Shown here: piece by piece, positions 15,998 to 18,330 of the stretch | Numbering within the stretch: position 1 is the stretch's first letter | How the letters are laid out: each line of letters opens with the position of its first letter | Assembly (NCBI GenBank): GCA_002314435.1 | Contig: DCFV01000018.1 | Coordinates: 28,206 to 46,535 of the forward strand | Source of the DNA: Acidobacteriaceae bacterium UBA1795 | GTDB taxonomy: Bacteria > Acidobacteriota > Terriglobia > Terriglobales > Acidobacteriaceae | Direction of reading: 5' to 3' | DNA: 18,330 nt | Position numbers and translations under genes: made by a program | The notes under the pieces: generated by a model | The model's input: only the letters and a program-made list of their open reading frames with translations | Databases searched by the model: none | What the model was told of the DNA's origin: nothing

Positions 15998-16843
15998 ATG
16001 AGGTTCTTGAGATTTGGAAATCCCGGACAGGAAAAGCCGGGCGCGCTCGACTCTGAAGGAAGAATTCGCGATCTCTCCAGCGTAGTGGACGACATCGCGG
16101 GCGCGGCACTGTTGCCTGAGTCCTTGGACAGCCTGCGCCGCATCGATCTTCACACTCTGCCGCTCGTCGACGGCACTCCGCGCCTTGGTCCTTGCGTCGG
16201 CGCCGTCGGCAAGTTCCTCTGCATCGGTCTCAACTATTCCGATCACGCCGCCGAGTCAGGCATGGCCGTGCCGGCCGAGCCGGTTCTCTTCATGAAGGCC
16301 ACCTCTGCCATCTGCGGCCCGGATGACGACGTCATCATTCCAAGAGGCTCACAAAAGACCGACTGGGAAGTTGAGCTAGGCGTGGTCATTGGGAAGGAAG
16401 CGAAATACGTCCGCGAAGAGGACGCCCTCTCCCATGTCGCCGGATACTGCGTGGTCAACGATCTCTCCGAGCGCGCCTTCCAGTTGGAAGGAACCGGTCA
16501 GTGGGTCAAAGGCAAGAGCGCAGACACTTTCGGCCCCATCGGTCCCTGGCTCGTAACAGCCGACGAAATTCCCGATCCGCAGAACCTCCACCTCTGGCTC
16601 GAAGTCGATGGCCATCGCTATCAGAATGGCTCCACCGCCACCATGGTCTTCGGCGTGGCCCATCTTGTGAGTTACCTCAGCCGCTTCATGAGCCTGCAGC
16701 CCGGCGACATCATCTCCACCGGCACCCCTCCCGGAGTTGGACTGGGCCAGAAGCCTCCCGTCTACCTGCGCGCAGGCAACGTCATCACCTTGGGAATCGA
16801 GAACCTCGGCCAGCAGCGGCAACTGACCGTTCCGTCCGCCTAG
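15998..16843 (+). CDS. FAH-family 2,4-diketo-3-deoxyaldonate hydrolase (LRA6-like)
   Basis: This 281-residue fumarylacetoacetate hydrolase-fold enzyme is expected to split a 2,4-diketo-3-deoxy sugar acid into pyruvate and glycolate (C5) or lactate (C6-deoxy). Metal ligands Glu124, Glu126 (DWEVELGVV) and Asp155 (VVNDLSERA) are visible, with His83 in NYSDHA. Distinctive strings GKFLCIGLNYSDHAAESGM, KGKSADTFGPIGPWLVTADE and STGTPPGVGLG are those of the L-rhamnose/L-fucose diketo-acid hydrolases as I remember them, often annotated as ureidoglycolate lyase. AAAAGGA stands seven bases before the ATG. It closes the plus operon, 38 bp after the SDR. A Caulobacter XylX-type dehydratase role is less likely, because length and motifs fit the hydrolase and no semialdehyde dehydrogenase is nearby. 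Confidence 0.88.
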   Translation: MRFLRFGNPGQEKPGALDSEGRIRDLSSVVDDIAGAALLPESLDSLRRIDLHTLPLVDGTPRLGPCVGAVGKFLCIGLNYSDHAAESGMAVPAEPVLFMKATSAICGPDDDVIIPRGSQKTDWEVELGVVIGKEAKYVREEDALSHVAGYCVVNDLSERAFQLEGTGQWVKGKSADTFGPIGPWLVTADEIPDPQNLHLWLEVDGHRYQNGSTATMVFGVAHLVSYLSRFMSLQPGDIISTGTPPGVGLGQKPPVYLRAGNVITLGIENLGQQRQLTVPSA

Positions 16844-16856
16844 CACGAGCAGGTGC

Positions 16857-16895
16857 CCCATCCATCCCCGCGCTTTTTTTGCGGGGATGGGTGGG
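16857..16895. repeat. REP-like palindrome 1, GGTGCCCC-headed, T-run in loop
   Basis: A 15-bp stem (16857-16871 with 16881-16895, one T-G pair) encloses the 9-base loop GCTTTTTTT. It is preceded by GGTGCCCC (16852-16859). Because the T-run is in the loop and not after the stem, this is not a normal intrinsic terminator. The next 57 bases, to 16952, show no gene. Confidence 0.6.
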
Positions 16896-16952
16896 CAAGC
16901 AAGCCCCCAACCCCACCACGACTAAGCTCACAGCATCCCAAGCACGAAATTG

Positions 16953-16983
16953 GGTGCCCCGGGTCTGGATTCTCAGACCTGGG
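16953..16983. repeat. REP-like palindrome 2, GGTGCCCC-headed
   Basis: Arms CCCGGGTCTG (16958-16967) and CAGACCTGGG (16974-16983) pair over 10 bp with one G-T and a 6-base loop. The element starts with the same GGTGCCCC as palindrome 1. It lies in the gap before the AraC gene, of which 16984-17115 otherwise shows nothing clear. Confidence 0.55.
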
Positions 16984-17115
16984 AAAGCGCGTCTCGCGCC
17001 CGGCCGCTAACCTGATCCTGCCTGTTTCTTGCCTGATCCTGTCAAATCGAAGCCTTTGTGTTCTCTTTGCCCAGACATCGCAGTACGCTGAAAGCAGTTG
17101 AGTCATTCAACGCAC

Positions 17116-18060
17116 ATGGTCAGAGAGAAGCAAGCCGTGGATGATTCGTCAGGTGTAGCTGCGCTCAGAGCCACCCTGGCGCAGAAGATTCTTGCGCACA
17201 TGCCCGCGGACGGAGCAGAGCCAACCTCGATTCCCGGCCTCCGGCTCTATAAGCGCTCAGCGCCCACGGCCTGTACCTCTGCCAATTACGAACCCGAGCT
17301 GATCGTCTTTGTCCAGGGCGAAAAGCGCATTGAACTCGGCGGAACGCCGCTCGTCTGCAACGCTTCCTCTTTCCTTTTGACCTCGGTCGATCTGCCCGTC
17401 ATGAGCCAGGTCACCCAGGCCACCCCACAGAAGCCCATCCTCGCCTTGCTGCAGAAGCTCGACATGGCCGTGGTGCGCGAAATCCTCAGTCAGGACGAGT
17501 TCCTTTCCAATGCGCCCGCCACCCGCGTCCGCGGCATGACGGTCGGCACCACCACGCCAGAGCTCCTTGAGGCCTGCATCCGGCTCGTCGATCTGCTTGA
17601 CTCCCACGGGCAGTCCATCTTCCTGAGCAACCTGATTCAGCGAGAGATCATCTACCGTATCTTGCGCGCGCCGCAGGGCGGGCATCTTCGCGCCATTGCC
17701 ACCCTGGGCGAGCAGAGCAACCGATCGGCCAAGGCCGTCGCTTGGCTCCGCGACAATTATGCAAAGCCGCTGCGCATCGAGGAGTTGGCGTCGGTCGCGC
17801 AGATGGGCGTCTCAACCTTCCATCACCACTTCCGCACCTTGACCGCCATCAGTCCGCTGCAATATCAAAAGCAGCTTCGCCTCCACGTCGCGCGCGAGCG
17901 CATGCTGCTCGGCGGGCTGGACGCCACCAGCGCGGCATTCGAAGTCGGCTATGAGAGCGCGAGCCAGTTCAGCCGCGAGTACAGCCGCTACTTCGGTCAG
18001 CCCCCAAAGCGCGACGTCAAGCAGCGCAGGCAGATGAACCACGAAGCAGACCACGAATGA
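17116..18060 (+). CDS. AraC-family regulator with AraC_N domain
   Basis: This 314-residue regulator has an N-terminal AraC_N (cupin-like) domain at about 38-190, with SIPGLRLYKRSAPT, PELIVFVQGEKRIELGG and LLTSVDLPVMSQV. A C-terminal double helix-turn-helix follows at about 205-300 (WLRDNYAKPLRIEELASVAQ, STFHHHFRTLTAISPLQYQK, AAFEVGYESASQFSREYSRY). I chose ATG 17116; an in-frame TTG at 17098 would add six residues and neither has a good ribosome-binding site. AraC_N proteins such as E. coli YqhC often control aldehyde or alcohol oxidoreductases. The convergent neighbour is an aldo/keto reductase, which may be its target, but the FAH operon upstream is another possibility. Confidence 0.88.
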   Translation: MVREKQAVDDSSGVAALRATLAQKILAHMPADGAEPTSIPGLRLYKRSAPTACTSANYEPELIVFVQGEKRIELGGTPLVCNASSFLLTSVDLPVMSQVTQATPQKPILALLQKLDMAVVREILSQDEFLSNAPATRVRGMTVGTTTPELLEACIRLVDLLDSHGQSIFLSNLIQREIIYRILRAPQGGHLRAIATLGEQSNRSAKAVAWLRDNYAKPLRIEELASVAQMGVSTFHHHFRTLTAISPLQYQKQLRLHVARERMLLGGLDATSAAFEVGYESASQFSREYSRYFGQPPKRDVKQRRQMNHEADHE

Positions 18061-18114
18061 CCCGGCTTCCGAGATGCTGGTCTGCCTGTCTGCCCTGCGC
18101 ATGCGCGTGATCGA

Positions 18115-18330
18115 TTAAACCCGCAGCTCACCGCTCGCAACAATCTGCCGCAGGTGCCCGAGCTTGTTTGAGATCTGAACCGAGTGCCGGCAGCTTGCCT
18201 TGCATGTGTCGCATTGTCCGCAGGCATCCAGCCCTCGTCCAACTTCAATCGCAGCCATCGTCTCCGCCGCCAGCGCGTGGTTGCCATACTGCGCGGCATA
18301 CATATGCGCGCGCATCATGTGCGGAATATC
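18115..18330 (-). CDS. Aldo/keto reductase, C-terminal part with 4Fe-4S cysteine motif (5' end outside window)
   Basis: The frame is open from the right edge to TAA at 18115-18117, giving the last 71 residues. The pattern MMRAHMYAAQYGNHALAAET, then CGQCDTCKASC is that of the C-terminal extension of a subgroup of aldo/keto reductases, where C-x2-C-x2-C-x3-C binds an iron-sulfur cluster. The catalytic barrel lies outside the window, so the identification rests on this tail alone. The usual Pro after the last Cys is replaced (CRH). It converges with the AraC gene across a 54-bp gap that shows no clear hairpin. Confidence 0.6.
   Translation of the reverse strand, partial: DIPHMMRAHMYAAQYGNHALAAETMAAIEVGRGLDACGQCDTCKASCRHSVQISNKLGHLRQIVASGELRV

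Noticed and set aside
16857..16895. Intrinsic terminator of the FAH operon
   Set aside because: The T-run is in the loop, not downstream of the stem, so it is listed as a repeat instead.

Overview
The window looks like a chromosomal stretch of an acidobacterium, probably Acidobacteriaceae (Granulicella, Edaphobacter or Terriglobus type). The reasons are high GC, exported glycoside hydrolases beside sugar-acid catabolic genes, family-level resemblance of the proteins, and GGTGCCCC-headed intergenic palindromes. No taxonomic marker gene is present, so this is inference. I see no tRNA, rRNA, CRISPR array, insertion sequence or prophage gene.

Left part (1-5070, mostly minus strand): the first 455 codons of an exported GH3 glycosidase run off the left edge. 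Next comes an EmrA/EmrB-type efflux pair whose genes overlap by 13 bp, and a divergent TetR regulator. A perfect TetR-type palindrome sits inside the -35/-10 spacer of the emrA promoter. That promoter would start the transcript almost at the emrA start codon.

Middle part (5070-10800): a second TetR regulator with its own promoter and operator-like repeats is followed 45 bp later by an exported GH2 beta-galactosidase-like gene. The GH2 gene is broken by two single-base deletions, each in a short G run, so it is either a recent pseudogene or a sequence error. A hairpin separates it from a convergent exported GH13 alpha-glucosidase. Upstream of the GH13 gene lies a decayed small secreted-protein reading frame with two internal TAG codons.

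Right part (10798-16843): two divergent three-gene operons appear to make one complete non-phosphorylative sugar oxidation pathway. The minus operon is GntR/FadR regulator - IlvD/Edd sugar-acid dehydratase - XylB-like SDR sugar dehydrogenase. The plus operon is SMP-30 lactonase - LRA5-like SDR - FAH-family 2,4-diketo-3-deoxy sugar-acid hydrolase. The proposed chain is aldose, lactone, aldonate, 2-keto-3-deoxyaldonate, 2,4-diketo-3-deoxyaldonate, then pyruvate plus glycolate (from a pentose) or lactate (from a 6-deoxyhexose). The upper enzymes resemble pentose enzymes (D-xylose dehydrogenase, L-arabonate dehydratase). The lower enzymes resemble the L-rhamnose/L-fucose diketo-hydrolase branch. 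This mixed parentage makes the cluster the most interesting part of the window.

Right end (16844-18330): a gap with two GGTGCCCC-headed palindromes, an AraC-family regulator with an AraC_N domain, and the convergent 3' end of an aldo/keto reductase carrying a C-terminal four-cysteine Fe-S motif. Protein names rest on reading translations and remembered family motifs; no database search was possible.
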